From: Phaeocystidibacter sp965659415
GTDB lineage: Bacteria; Bacteroidota; Bacteroidia; Flavobacteriales; Schleiferiaceae
Direction: 5' to 3'
Length of the DNA stretch: 64,000 nt
NCBI GenBank assembly: GCA_965659415.1
Contig: CBFHVA010000001.1
Coordinates: 232,587 to 296,586, forward strand
The notes below the pieces were generated by a model. That model was not told the DNA's origin. It was given only the letters and a program-made list of their open reading frames with translations, and searched no databases. The position numbers and the translations under genes were made by a program. Positions 16,837-25,899 of this stretch are shown piece by piece; within the stretch, counting starts at the first letter, position 1; each line of letters begins with the position of its first letter.

Positions 16837-18666
16837 TCACCCCACTCGTTCCTTGAACTGCATGTCATACAGCTTGGTGTAGTAACCTTGTTTAGCAAGT
16901 AGCTCATCGTGCGTGCCGGCTTCCACCACTTTACCCTTTTCCATTACCAAGATCTTATCGGCGTTTTGTATAGTAGCCAATCGGTGTGCAATGATAATGC
17001 TCGTTCTCCCTTCAGTGAGTACTTCTGTGGCTTGCTGTATGAGTTGTTCCGTGTGACTATCGATGCTCGATGTCGCCTCATCCAATATGAGAATAGGAGG
17101 ATTGGTGATATATGCACGCAAGAACGAAAGCAATTGTCGTTGCCCGGCCGAAATCATTTGTCCGCGTTCCTTCACATTGTAATTGTAACCACCTGGAAGC
17201 TTTTCAACGAACTCGTGAATACCGATTTTCTTAGCAGCCTCTACGATGTCTTTCAATGACACATCTTCACGGAGCGTGATATTGTTGTACACACTCTCAC
17301 TGAATAAGAACACATCCTGAAGTACCAAAGCGAAATGAGACCTCAGATTGGACAGAGTGAGCTCGGTAATCTCGGTTCCATCTAGATTCACTGATCCTTT
17401 CTGATAGGGATAAAATCCCATCAATAAGCTAATGATGGTTGATTTACCTGCCCCAGTAGCTCCAACGATGGCTAGCGTTTCTCCCGGCTCTACCGCAAAG
17501 GAAACTCCCTTCAATACGGGTTCGTCGGGAACATAAGCAAAGTGTACATCCTTAAATTCTATTCGACCCTCTACCTTCTCCAGTTCCTTTTCGCCTTCCG
17601 GTTCCAAGGCCTCTTCATTGTCGAGCAACTTCAATACGCGTTCACTAGCTACCATCCCCATTTGAAGGGTGTTAAAGCGGTCGGCCAACTGGCGAAGCGG
17701 GCGATACAGCGCGTTGATATACATAATAAACGCCAAGAGGGTACCAATGGTAATGGAATCTTCAAACTGTTCTGTAGACCAACCTACCTGTTCATAAAAG
17801 AACTCCTGAATAGTCCATGAATCCAATTGATTAATCGCCACAAAACCTCCATAAGCCATGGCCAAACCAATACTGATGGCGGATAAAATTTCGATCAATG
17901 GAAGGAAAATTGAGAAGTACCAAATAGACCGAATATTGGCTTTTCGATGACGGTTATTTATCACCTTGAATTTTTCCATTTCGGCCTTTTCTCGGTTGAA
18001 CATCTGAACGATATTCATCCCAGAGATGTGCTCTTGTACATAAGCATTTAAAGCAGAAACCTCGTTTCGGACATCAGTGAAGGTCTTCTTAATGGCCTTC
18101 TGAAACCAGCGTGTTGCGATGTACAGCACCGGCACTACCGAAAGGGAAATCAATACGAGTTTGTAATCGTAGAACCAGAACATCGCGAAGATCATCACGA
18201 TAATCTTGAAGATATCACCAAAGATCACCAAGACGCCTTCCGCGAAAATGCTCGCTATTGTTTCGATATCGCTCACTGCTCGGGTTACCAAGGTCCCAAT
18301 CGGGGTCTTATCGAAGAATCCCAATTTGAACTTGGAGATTCTCTTGTACAGCTGAAGTCGGATATCTCGAATAATACTCTGACCTAAGTAGTTAGCTGCG
18401 TAGGTAAAGAGGAATTGAAAAAGCGTTTCCACAATCAATACCCCCGTGATAATTAAGGTAATATTGAGTAGCCCAACCCTATCTCCTTCTTGAATGTAAT
18501 CATCCAAGGCGAGTTGTGTAAGTCGCGGTCGCGCAGTACTAAGTGCCCCCAAAAACAGAGTAATTATAAAGGCACCCCAGAAAATCTTTTTGTACGGACC
18601 GATGTACTGAAGCACTCTTCTAAAAAGCCCTAAATCAAATGCTTTACCGCTTACTTTTTCCGCCAT
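16837..18666 (-). CDS. ABC transporter, fused permease and ATP-binding protein
   Basis: The 609-residue exporter-type half transporter has six membrane helices in residues 25-330 and an ATPase domain with Walker A GATGAGKST (402-410), signature ISAGQRQ (505-511), Walker B ILILDEA (525-531) and H-loop His561. It belongs to the MsbA/multidrug/lipid-exporter group and would work as a homodimer, since no partner gene is adjacent. Substrate (lipid, drug or glycolipid) cannot be assigned. It starts 5 bp after the truA stop on the same strand, so the two genes are probably cotranscribed. Confidence 0.88.
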   Translation of the reverse strand: MAEKVSGKAFDLGLFRRVLQYIGPYKKIFWGAFIITLFLGALSTARPRLTQLALDDYIQEGDRVGLLNITLIITGVLIVETLFQFLFTYAANYLGQSIIRDIRLQLYKRISKFKLGFFDKTPIGTLVTRAVSDIETIASIFAEGVLVIFGDIFKIIVMIFAMFWFYDYKLVLISLSVVPVLYIATRWFQKAIKKTFTDVRNEVSALNAYVQEHISGMNIVQMFNREKAEMEKFKVINNRHRKANIRSIWYFSIFLPLIEILSAISIGLAMAYGGFVAINQLDSWTIQEFFYEQVGWSTEQFEDSITIGTLLAFIMYINALYRPLRQLADRFNTLQMGMVASERVLKLLDNEEALEPEGEKELEKVEGRIEFKDVHFAYVPDEPVLKGVSFAVEPGETLAIVGATGAGKSTIISLLMGFYPYQKGSVNLDGTEITELTLSNLRSHFALVLQDVFLFSESVYNNITLREDVSLKDIVEAAKKIGIHEFVEKLPGGYNYNVKERGQMISAGQRQLLSFLRAYITNPPILILDEATSSIDSHTEQLIQQATEVLTEGRTSIIIAHRLATIQNADKILVMEKGKVVEAGTHDELLAKQGYYTKLYDMQFKERVG

Positions 18667-18671
18667 TATAA

Positions 18672-19448
18672 TTATATCCTGATACCCTCTGGGTAACGTA
18701 CTTCTGATAAATAGAGCCCTCCCGCTGGTGCTGACGCCCCCGCGTTACTTCGAGAACCGGATTCTATTATTTTCTTAAAATCCTCAACCGAATGTTTGCC
18801 TTCGCCAACTTCTACCAAGGTACCAACAATGGCTCTTACCATGTTGCGCAAAAACCGGTCGGCACGAATGTGAAAAACCCATTGAGGCCCTTCTTGTTCC
18901 CATCGGGCGGCTCTTATTTCACATAGGGTAGTCTTCACATCGGTATCGGCCTTACAAAAGCAAGCAAAATCAGAGTACTGCAAGAGCAAATTTGCACACT
19001 CGTTCATAGCTTCAAAGTTGAGCGGTCGCCCAAACCACCACGATTTATTCACCTCAAACGGGTCCTTAAGTCGATTCATTCGGTATGTGTATGCCCTTTC
19101 TTCCGCCGAAAAACGAGCATGTGTTTCCACGTTCACTTGATACAACTCACGAATAGCGACGTCATGCGGCAAGAAGCGATTGAGCTTGTAAACCACATCA
19201 TCGGGATTTTCGATTGAGGCATCCAAATCGAAGTGTGCGATCATCTGACTAGCATGCACACCGGTATCCGTTCGACCAGCACCAATCACATACACCTCTT
19301 CCCTAAAAAAAGCAGACAGTTTCTCAATCAGCAATCCCTGGACAGTTCTCCCCTTTGGTTGTACCTGCCATCCTAAAAAATCCGTCCCATCAAAGGATAA
19401 ATCGAGGAAGTAGCGATGGTTCTTCGCTTTGTTTGTAGATTCGGTCAT
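18672..19448 (-). CDS. truA: tRNA pseudouridine(38-40) synthase TruA
   Basis: The 258-residue enzyme forms pseudouridine at positions 38-40 of the tRNA anticodon stem. The catalytic aspartate is Asp61 in GAGRTDTGVHA, followed by the family pieces FDLDAS, RFSAEERAYTYR and FLRNMVRAIVGTLVEVG. ATG at 19448 is chosen because a perfect TACTTTTG promoter box spans 19455-19462, so an upstream TTG at 19457 would lie inside the promoter; the mRNA is then almost leaderless. The phosphodiesterase gene diverges 27 bp away. Confidence 0.92.
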   Translation of the reverse strand: MTESTNKAKNHRYFLDLSFDGTDFLGWQVQPKGRTVQGLLIEKLSAFFREEVYVIGAGRTDTGVHASQMIAHFDLDASIENPDDVVYKLNRFLPHDVAIRELYQVNVETHARFSAEERAYTYRMNRLKDPFEVNKSWWFGRPLNFEAMNECANLLLQYSDFACFCKADTDVKTTLCEIRAARWEQEGPQWVFHIRADRFLRNMVRAIVGTLVEVGEGKHSVEDFKKIIESGSRSNAGASAPAGGLYLSEVRYPEGIRI

Positions 19449-19454
19449 GCAAGG

Positions 19455-19462
19455 CAAAAGTA
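19455..19462 (-). promoter_or_regulatory. -7 promoter element of truA, implying a near-leaderless mRNA
   Basis: The minus-strand sequence is TACTTTTG, an exact match to TAnnTTTG, with only 6 bp between it and the truA ATG. Transcription would then start within a few bases of the start codon. Confidence 0.5.
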
Positions 19463-19475
19463 AACAAAGCGACCG

Positions 19476-19979
19476 GTGAAACGCATACTTCTCCTATCAG
19501 ATACGCACGGTTACGCGGACGACCGCATCTTAAGCTATGCCGACCAAGCTGATGAAACTTGGCATGCGGGCGATATTGGTGATTTGAGCGTAATGGATAA
19601 GCTGAAGGAAAAGAGTGTGGTTCGCGGTGTTTACGGCAATATCGACAATGCGACCATCCGACGAGAATATCCCCTACACAATCAGTTTACCATTGAGGGC
19701 TTAAAGGTGTGGATTACTCACATTGGCGGCTACCCAGGAAGATATTCCCCAGGTATACCTACGATGATGGAAGAGGTGAAGCCGAGGTTATTCATCAGTG
19801 GACATAGCCATATTCTAAAAGTGCAATTCGACAAGAAGCAACAATTGCTCCACATGAATCCTGGAGCAGCGGGCGTGCATGGATTTCACAAAATGAGAAC
19901 CATGCTTCGCTTTGAAGTGGAATCGGGAAAAGTTCAAAGCCTCGAGGTGATTGAGCTCGGACCGAGAGGAAAAATCTAA
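19476..19979 (+). CDS. YfcE/MJ0936-type metallophosphoesterase
   Basis: This 167-residue protein is a calcineurin-like phosphodiesterase. Metal-binding motifs are SDTHG (Asp9, His11), GDIGD (Asp33), GNID (Asn55 region), HIGG (His82) and GHSH (109-112). The end piece NPGAAGVHGFHK fits the family. It hydrolyses phosphodiester bonds in small molecules, physiological substrate unknown. The start codon is GTG at 19476 (MKRILLLSDTHG); no upstream ATG gives the family N-terminus. It ends 2 bp from the convergent DUF4293 gene. Confidence 0.9.
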   Translation: MKRILLLSDTHGYADDRILSYADQADETWHAGDIGDLSVMDKLKEKSVVRGVYGNIDNATIRREYPLHNQFTIEGLKVWITHIGGYPGRYSPGIPTMMEEVKPRLFISGHSHILKVQFDKKQQLLHMNPGAAGVHGFHKMRTMLRFEVESGKVQSLEVIELGPRGKI

Positions 19980-19981
19980 TT

Positions 19982-20386
19982 CTATCGCAAGCGATCCGCA
20001 GAACGCACGAGCAACTCATCTTTCTGAATTCCTCGATTGGCCAGCACCAACAAAATCACATTCACGAGGGGAAGAACCAATCCAAGTCCGAGACTAACGC
20101 CCTGATCTCCTGGCTGACCGATGTATTCCGTAAGAATCAAACCGAAGAGCACAAAGGATACAATAATGACCAATCGATTCAATACGAGTTGTAATCGGCG
20201 GTTCTTGAACGAGAAGATATTCGCCAGCGCTACCCCAGCGCTCAACCCTGCAAGCGCTAAGAAAACGCCATTATCTGCCAAGCGCACGGGTTGTCCGCCT
20301 ATGACATAAAGAGCTGAAAAATACATTCCGACCGACATGGCCAAACCTGATAATAGGAGATATAGGGATTGAATTCTCTGAATCAT
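19982..20386 (-). CDS. DUF4293 family membrane protein
   Basis: The 134-residue protein starts MIQRIQSLYLLLSGLAMSVGMYF and has four hydrophobic helices (about 7-32, 38-57, 68-88, 97-117). It ends with a basic tail (NRGIQKDELLVRSADRLR). Both the MIQRIQSxYL start and the position next to rho are typical of DUF4293 in Bacteroidota. Function unknown. It is divergent from rho, with 216 bp between them. Confidence 0.8.
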   Translation of the reverse strand: MIQRIQSLYLLLSGLAMSVGMYFSALYVIGGQPVRLADNGVFLALAGLSAGVALANIFSFKNRRLQLVLNRLVIIVSFVLFGLILTEYIGQPGDQGVSLGLGLVLPLVNVILLVLANRGIQKDELLVRSADRLR

Positions 20387-20602
20387 TCTATTGATGTTAT
20401 GCCCTGCAAAGTTGTTAAAAAATCCATCTACATCTCGCTGTAAAAGGGATTATTATGTATACTTGCAGTGTACCTAGTAAGGTACAACCCCCACTAATAA
20501 TCATATTTCGCTCAGCTTAATCACTCCAACACAGTCGTTGTTTGGACTTTGCTGAGAAAGCGACATTCCATTTTTACACTTCGTAGTTGATTACGGATTC
20601 CT

Positions 20603-22228
20603 ATGTACACAAAGTCTGATTTAGCAGTAAAAAAGCTGCCTGAACTCAAAGAAATTGGTATCGCCTTGAATATCCCTAAGGCCAGATACATGCGCAAACC
20701 CGAGCTTATTGAAGCCATTGTTGGCGGCGACAACTCGTCTGGTGAAGCATCGCCATCTCCTAAGGCCGATGCATCTGAAGCTCAAGCGCCACAAGTGACA
20801 GAGAAGAATGCTTCTTCGAATCGTTACGATCGCGGTGATGACAAAGACGACCGTCAACAGCGTCGTGACCGTCGCCCTCGTAATCCAAGAAATGAGAACG
20901 CCTCTAATGAGGAAGGTGGTCAACAGAACAAGGATTGGCAAAAAGGCGGACAAAACGAAAACCGCAATCAGAATAGAAACGATCGCAATGATCGTGGCGA
21001 CAGAAACGAGCGCAATCAGAATAACCGCAACAACGGAAACAACCGCGGTAATAATCAGAATCAACAAAACAATCGTCAGGATAACCGCCGGCCTCGTAAG
21101 CAGGAGTTTGAATTTGACGGTATCATTGAAACGGAAGGCGTTCTTGAAATCATGCCTGATGGCTATGGATTCTTGCGTTCATCCGATTACAATTACCTCA
21201 ACTCCCCCGACGATGTTTATGTCAGTCAAAGTCAGATTAAGCTCTTCGGTCTAAAAACAGGTGATACAGTGCGTGGACAAGTTCGTCCACCGAAGGAAGG
21301 CGAAAAGTACTTCCCGCTCACTCAAATTGCCAAGATTAACGGTAGAGAGCCGGATTACGTGCGAGATCGCGTATCGTTCGAACACCTCACTCCCCTATTC
21401 CCGAATGAGAAGTTCGACATTACCTCTAGAAAAGGAACACTCAGCACCCGCGTAATCGATCTATTTTCACCAATCGGCAAAGGTCAGCGAGGATTGATTG
21501 TGGCTCAACCTAAAACGGGTAAAACAACCCTACTAAAAGAAGTGGCCAACGCCATTGCTGCCAATCACCCTGAGGCATATATGATCATTCTCTTGATTGA
21601 TGAACGTCCGGAAGAAGTTACCGATATGGCCCGCAGTGTGAATGCGGAAGTGGTTGCATCAACTTTTGACGAGCCGGCCGACCGTCACGTGCGAGTAGCC
21701 AATATCGTGTTGGAAAAAGCCAAAAGAATGACGGAATGTGGCCATGATGTTATCATCCTCCTCGACTCTATCACGCGTTTAGCACGTGCTTATAACACTG
21801 TGTCACCAGCCTCCGGCAAGGTGCTTTCAGGTGGTGTAGATGCCAACGCCTTGCACAAACCGAAGCGTTTCTTTGGTGCTGCACGTAACATTGAGGATGG
21901 TGGATCATTGACCATTCTGGCTACAGCATTGATCGAAACAGGATCTAAGATGGACGAAGTCATCTTCGAAGAGTTTAAGGGTACGGGTAACATGGAAATG
22001 CAGCTCGACCGTAAGATTTCCAACCGTCGCATTTACCCTGCTATTGATCTTATGTCGTCTGGCACGCGTAAGGAAGATATGCTCTTAGGTGATGATGTAT
22101 TGGGTAGAATGTACATTTTACGCAGACACTTAGCCGACATGACGGCTGTCGAGGCCATGGAATTCATGCATGATCGCATGTCGAAAACCCAGAATAACGA
22201 GGAATTCCTAATTAGCATGAACGGCTAG
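20603..22228 (+). CDS. rho: Transcription termination factor Rho with disordered insert
   Basis: The 541-residue protein has an N-terminal Rho_N helical domain (about 1-48), a long Asn/Arg/Asp/Gln-rich insert (about 70-172), the cold-shock-like RNA-binding domain (VLEIMPDGYGFLRS onward), and the RecA-type ATPase with Walker A QPKTGKTT and the Q-loop/R-loop region (VSPASGKVLSGGVDANAL). It acts as a hexameric RNA-dependent ATPase that ends transcription. The insert has almost no hydrophobic residues and would be disordered; such inserts are known in Bacteroidota Rho and can drive condensate formation. The start is ATG. Confidence 0.95.
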   Translation: MYTKSDLAVKKLPELKEIGIALNIPKARYMRKPELIEAIVGGDNSSGEASPSPKADASEAQAPQVTEKNASSNRYDRGDDKDDRQQRRDRRPRNPRNENASNEEGGQQNKDWQKGGQNENRNQNRNDRNDRGDRNERNQNNRNNGNNRGNNQNQQNNRQDNRRPRKQEFEFDGIIETEGVLEIMPDGYGFLRSSDYNYLNSPDDVYVSQSQIKLFGLKTGDTVRGQVRPPKEGEKYFPLTQIAKINGREPDYVRDRVSFEHLTPLFPNEKFDITSRKGTLSTRVIDLFSPIGKGQRGLIVAQPKTGKTTLLKEVANAIAANHPEAYMIILLIDERPEEVTDMARSVNAEVVASTFDEPADRHVRVANIVLEKAKRMTECGHDVIILLDSITRLARAYNTVSPASGKVLSGGVDANALHKPKRFFGAARNIEDGGSLTILATALIETGSKMDEVIFEEFKGTGNMEMQLDRKISNRRIYPAIDLMSSGTRKEDMLLGDDVLGRMYILRRHLADMTAVEAMEFMHDRMSKTQNNEEFLISMNG

Positions 22229-22300
22229 TATTAAGGTAGATAATGCGAACATCTTTCGACGAGTTGTGTTATCAAATAAATTGAAAAAGCACACAGTAAA

Positions 22301-22831
22301 ATGAACATGCAGAATTTGAAAATTTTGGGATTTGCTGCAGTAACTTCTATGATGGTTGCCTGCGGTGGAGGCGGAACGGAAGAAGCTCCTGCTGCGCAAG
22401 AACCTGCTCAAACCGAAGCACCTGCAGAAGCAGAATCCATGGAGTCTGAGGCCGAGGTTGTTGAATTCGTAATTGAAGCGAATGATCAAATGCAGTACAA
22501 CCTGAAATCAATGGAGGTAAAAGCCGGACAAACCGTTCGCGTAACCTTGAAAAACGTGGGTGAAATGCCGAAGGAAGCCATGGGTCATAACTGGACATTA
22601 TTGGCCAAAGGCGTGAACTCCACAGAGTACGGTACGGAAGCCATCTCAGAAAAAGACAATGGATATCAAGTAACTGGTCGAGAAGACGATGTTATCATTC
22701 ACACAGCGATTTTAGGTCCGGGTGAAGAAGAAACGGTTGAATTCACCCTCAACGAGGTGGGTATTTACAAGTACATATGCACCTTCCCTGGTCATGCTGG
22801 CTTGATGAACGGAACCTTCTTGGTGAAGTAA
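22301..22831 (+). CDS. Azurin-like cupredoxin lipoprotein
   Basis: The 176-residue type I copper protein has a lipoprotein signal (LKILGFAAVTSMMVAC, Cys at about 21), a Pro/Ala/Glu-rich linker to about residue 52, and a cupredoxin domain. Copper ligands are seen as His in MGHNW and as Cys, His and Met in YICTFPGHAGLMNG. It would be a membrane-anchored periplasmic electron carrier, possibly donating to a cytochrome c peroxidase-type or terminal oxidase partner. The start is ATG, and an in-frame ATG two codons later would also keep the lipobox. It is monocistronic, 72 bp after rho. Confidence 0.87.
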   Translation: MNMQNLKILGFAAVTSMMVACGGGGTEEAPAAQEPAQTEAPAEAESMESEAEVVEFVIEANDQMQYNLKSMEVKAGQTVRVTLKNVGEMPKEAMGHNWTLLAKGVNSTEYGTEAISEKDNGYQVTGREDDVIIHTAILGPGEEETVEFTLNEVGIYKYICTFPGHAGLMNGTFLVK

Positions 22832-22837
22832 GATAAG

Positions 22838-22865
22838 GGCTATGTGGCTATGAGGCTATGAGGCT
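22838..22865. repeat. GGCTATGR octamer tandem array (3.5 copies)
   Basis: Units are GGCTATGT (22838-22845), GGCTATGA (22846-22853), GGCTATGA (22854-22861) and a partial GGCT. The array is in the convergent space between the azurin-like and MFS genes. The same octamer family recurs at 56145-56164 and 56266-56311. Confidence 0.8.
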
Positions 22866-22951
22866 CAGCCGCGGTAACATTCAACATATCCGGGCAGCTA
22901 TCCAGAAAATAAACTATCAATTCCACATCTACAGCAATCAGGACGGCTCAG

Positions 22952-24133
22952 TTAGCCCCTCAATTCCCTCTTCACCAGTCGCCAAGACATGAATGCTGTA
23001 ACCAGCATAATCAAGAAGGCAAAGATGTAGGGAAGAGATTCAGTGAACCCGTAAAGCACACCGCCTACCGCAGGGCCCAATATTCGTGCAAAGCTTCCTA
23101 CACTTTGGTTGGTGCCGAGTAGTTTGCCCTGCTCCTTCGGGTGTGCAACTTTGGAAATATAGCTGTTGATGGTTGGAGATAAGAAGGCGATACCTAAGGA
23201 GATGAGAATCATGGCGCCGTACTCTAATGGATAGAACAGGTCAATAGGTACCAAAGGCATAGCTAATAAGCCCAATCCTACCAGTACATTTCCTGAAACG
23301 AGCATACGGTTCTCTCCCACCACCTTGGCAATCTTGCCAATGAACACGCCTTGAATCAAGAAGGCCACTACACCTATGAAGGCAAACATATTGGCCACTT
23401 GCTCTTGGTTGAGATCATATATTTCATTCCATAGCAATGCGGCCGTACCTTGCATCATGGCAAAGGCCGTAATAAACACCAAGTTAATGGCCATCAGTTG
23501 CCGGATTACGGGTCGTCTAAAGCCCTCAATAATGTCAATGACTGGATTAAACTGAATGGGAGTAGTTCGGTCCTTTTCCTCCAACGACTCCTTGAGCAAG
23601 AAGAGCGCCAGCAGGAAGTTAAGCGCAGAAAATGCTGCCGCAGAGTAGCCGACCCATTCAAAGCCCAATGCAGCCTCTACCTTACCGCCAATCAACGGAC
23701 CTACAATAAAGCCCAAACCGAAAGCCGCTCCAATGTAAGCAAAGGCTCTGGCTCTATCTTTCTGTTCCACAACATCAGAAATGTAAGCTTGTGCCACGCC
23801 AATATTGGCACCGCCAAAACCACTTAAAGCACGGGCTAGAAATAAGAGGAACAAAGTATCAGCCTGACTAAACACCATATAGCTAAAGGCCATGATTACG
23901 GTGGAAATCAAAATGATAGGTCGGCGTCCGTAGCGATCACTCAAGCTACCCCAAAAGGAGGCAAAAATAAATTGCATAAGCGAAAAGGTGCCAATGAGGA
24001 TACCAATGATCCAATCCCCCGTGCCCAGACCCTTAGCGTAGAGCGGCAAGATGGGGATCACCAATCCGAAGCCCACCAAATCAACGAAGGTGGTTATGAA
24101 AATGACAAGGAGTCCCTTATTTCTGAACAGCAT
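22952..24133 (-). CDS. MFS transporter, TetA-like drug/H+ antiporter group
   Basis: The 393-residue protein has 12 predicted membrane helices. The intracellular loop motif FWGSLSDRYGRRP (about residues 60-73) and the helix-5 motif region GLGFIVGPLIGGKVE identify the drug:proton antiporter group related to TetA. The substrate is unknown. Its ATG lies 17 bp inside the 3' end of rnz, so the two are cotranscribed with rnz upstream. Annotation as a tetracycline resistance protein is not warranted from this sequence alone. Confidence 0.85.
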   Translation of the reverse strand: MLFRNKGLLVIFITTFVDLVGFGLVIPILPLYAKGLGTGDWIIGILIGTFSLMQFIFASFWGSLSDRYGRRPIILISTVIMAFSYMVFSQADTLFLLFLARALSGFGGANIGVAQAYISDVVEQKDRARAFAYIGAAFGLGFIVGPLIGGKVEAALGFEWVGYSAAAFSALNFLLALFLLKESLEEKDRTTPIQFNPVIDIIEGFRRPVIRQLMAINLVFITAFAMMQGTAALLWNEIYDLNQEQVANMFAFIGVVAFLIQGVFIGKIAKVVGENRMLVSGNVLVGLGLLAMPLVPIDLFYPLEYGAMILISLGIAFLSPTINSYISKVAHPKEQGKLLGTNQSVGSFARILGPAVGGVLYGFTESLPYIFAFLIMLVTAFMSWRLVKRELRG

Positions 24134-25058
24134 TTATGGAAGTGTGGTCAACGTGAACGTGCAAATTATCCGTACCGGCAATCACGTTCTCAAAATATTC
24201 TCTCGCTTCGGCCAAATGTACGCTTTGATCGGCATACCGCGCGGAATAATGCCCCATTAACAAGGTGCGCACTTCTGCCATCTTCGCAACGGTGGCTGCA
24301 TCTTTCGCTGTGCTGTGCCTTGTTTCCCTTGCCAGCTCTTTCTCCTTTTCTGTAAAGGTGGTTTCGTGATACAACAAATCCACATGCACTATTTCCTGTA
24401 CCAGCTTGGGATTGTAAGCTGTATCGGTACAAAAGGCATAGGACAACGGACGTTCAGGCTTATGGGTAAGCTGAGAATTGGGAATCACTCGGCCATCCGC
24501 CGCAATGAAGTCTTTGCCTAATTGCAAATTACGCCTATCGGCAATATCGACCTGGTATTGCTTGATAGCCTCCATATTGAGCTTGCGCATCTTTTCTTTC
24601 TCGCAAAACACAAACGCTGTAGTAGCTATACCGTGAATGAGCGGCACCGTACGCACCGTAACTTTTTCATCGTCCAAAATCACTTCTGGATTATCCGGAT
24701 TGGTAGGATGAAACTCGAGAGGATACGACAGTCTTGTTTTTGAAGCCTTCAAGATGGTTTGAATGACATGCTCCAGTGCCGCGGGACCATAAATATGCAA
24801 AGGCTTGCTCCTACGCTGGAGGTGATAGCTCGATATCAGTCCGACTAATCCGAAATAATGATCGCCGTGAAGATGGGTAATGAAAATGTGATGAATGCGA
24901 GAGGTTTTCACCTTGTGTCTACGCAACTGCTGTTGAGCTCCCTCGCCGCAATCCAATAAAAAAAGCTGCTCACGCATGGTAAGCAGCTGACATGTAGTAT
25001 ACTGTTGAGATGTGGGTGTAGCCGAGGCCGCGCCGAGAACTAAGAGATCATAACCCAT
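24117..25058 (-). CDS. rnz: Ribonuclease Z
   Basis: The 313-residue metallo-beta-lactamase-fold nuclease removes 3' trailers of tRNA precursors. The zinc site is seen as THLHGDHYFGL (His62, His64, Asp66, His67), with CTDTAYNP providing the later Asp and LLMGHYSARY the final His. The length is that of the short RNase Z form. It overlaps the T9SS gene upstream by 11 bp and the MFS gene downstream by 17 bp. Position close to pyrB and the small protein at 25900 is conserved in Flavobacteriales. Confidence 0.92.
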   Translation of the reverse strand: MGYDLLVLGAASATPTSQQYTTCQLLTMREQLFLLDCGEGAQQQLRRHKVKTSRIHHIFITHLHGDHYFGLVGLISSYHLQRRSKPLHIYGPAALEHVIQTILKASKTRLSYPLEFHPTNPDNPEVILDDEKVTVRTVPLIHGIATTAFVFCEKEKMRKLNMEAIKQYQVDIADRRNLQLGKDFIAADGRVIPNSQLTHKPERPLSYAFCTDTAYNPKLVQEIVHVDLLYHETTFTEKEKELARETRHSTAKDAATVAKMAEVRTLLMGHYSARYADQSVHLAEAREYFENVIAGTDNLHVHVDHTSINAVQK

Positions 25059-25815
25059 CTCTAACGATTAGTCGGCCTGTATGCACGTCACCGTTTAGGT
25101 GCAATCGATATAAATACAACCCTTCTGGCCACCCATCGCGGTTGATATTCACTTCACCCTGGCTACCATTCGAAGCACCAGAACTGGAATGCACGGTGCG
25201 ACCGGTGATGTCTAAAAGTTCAAACTTCCATGATCCTGAGGCTCGAGGAGGAAATTTAATCGTAAGCTGAGAAGTGACAGGGTTTGGACCGATGCGAGGT
25301 TCATTGAGGTCTTCCTCTTCAATACTTACCGAATTCGAAGTAATGACTTGAATGTATACGTTGAACGTATCAGCTAATTGACCGAAGGTACCCAGATTGG
25401 CAAAAGCCTCAATCCGCCCAACCATGAGAACTGTATCCTCGCTGGCAGGAGCTGTCCCGCTGAAGTTGATGCAGCCGTTGCTACCTCCTAACCAAGCGCA
25501 AAGGGAATTGTCGCATACATGAGTTAGCCAGTTAGGTGTATTCAAGACATCGATCAATCGCATAGAATCGATATCGGCCGTAATAGAACCTCCTCCAAAA
25601 CTGATCGTACTGTCCGTAGGAACCACAATATCCACCGTTTGGCTATACGCTGAATTGGTAGAAGCCAAAGGGAGCAAGTAAATGGTATCATTAACACGAG
25701 CACTTCCCAAAGGCGGATAGATACCCGGGGCAGTAAACGGAGGATTTGGATTACACTGTCCATAAGCGAGAATGGTAATGAACAGAGAAAATAAAGTTGC
25801 GTAGAACTGCTTCAT
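25048..25815 (-). CDS. T9SS type A sorting domain-containing secreted protein
   Basis: The 255-residue protein has a signal peptide (MKQFYATLFSLFITILAYGQ), a Cys-containing N-terminal region of unknown fold (residues 21-165), and a C-terminal type IX secretion sorting domain of about 80 residues (IGPNPVTSQLTIKFP ... ELLDITGRTV ... GLYLYRLHLNGDVHTGRLIVRD). It would be exported across the outer membrane. The N-terminal region has four or more cysteines that may form disulfides. It overlaps rnz by 11 bp. A minus-strand TACCTTTT-like promoter box lies around 25838-25845. Confidence 0.85.
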   Translation of the reverse strand: MKQFYATLFSLFITILAYGQCNPNPPFTAPGIYPPLGSARVNDTIYLLPLASTNSAYSQTVDIVVPTDSTISFGGGSITADIDSMRLIDVLNTPNWLTHVCDNSLCAWLGGSNGCINFSGTAPASEDTVLMVGRIEAFANLGTFGQLADTFNVYIQVITSNSVSIEEEDLNEPRIGPNPVTSQLTIKFPPRASGSWKFELLDITGRTVHSSSGASNGSQGEVNINRDGWPEGLYLYRLHLNGDVHTGRLIVRDGL

Positions 25816-25899
25816 CAGCGAGACTTGTTATTTTGTAAAAAGGTACGTCAAACTATAGCGATAAAAGGACCCGCCTTCCACCTAGCTTTAACTAAACAC

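Noticed and set aside
22952..24133. Tetracycline-resistance gene
   Set aside because: The protein is only a general drug:proton antiporter-group MFS member; nothing in the sequence shows tetracycline transport, so a resistance label is unsupported.
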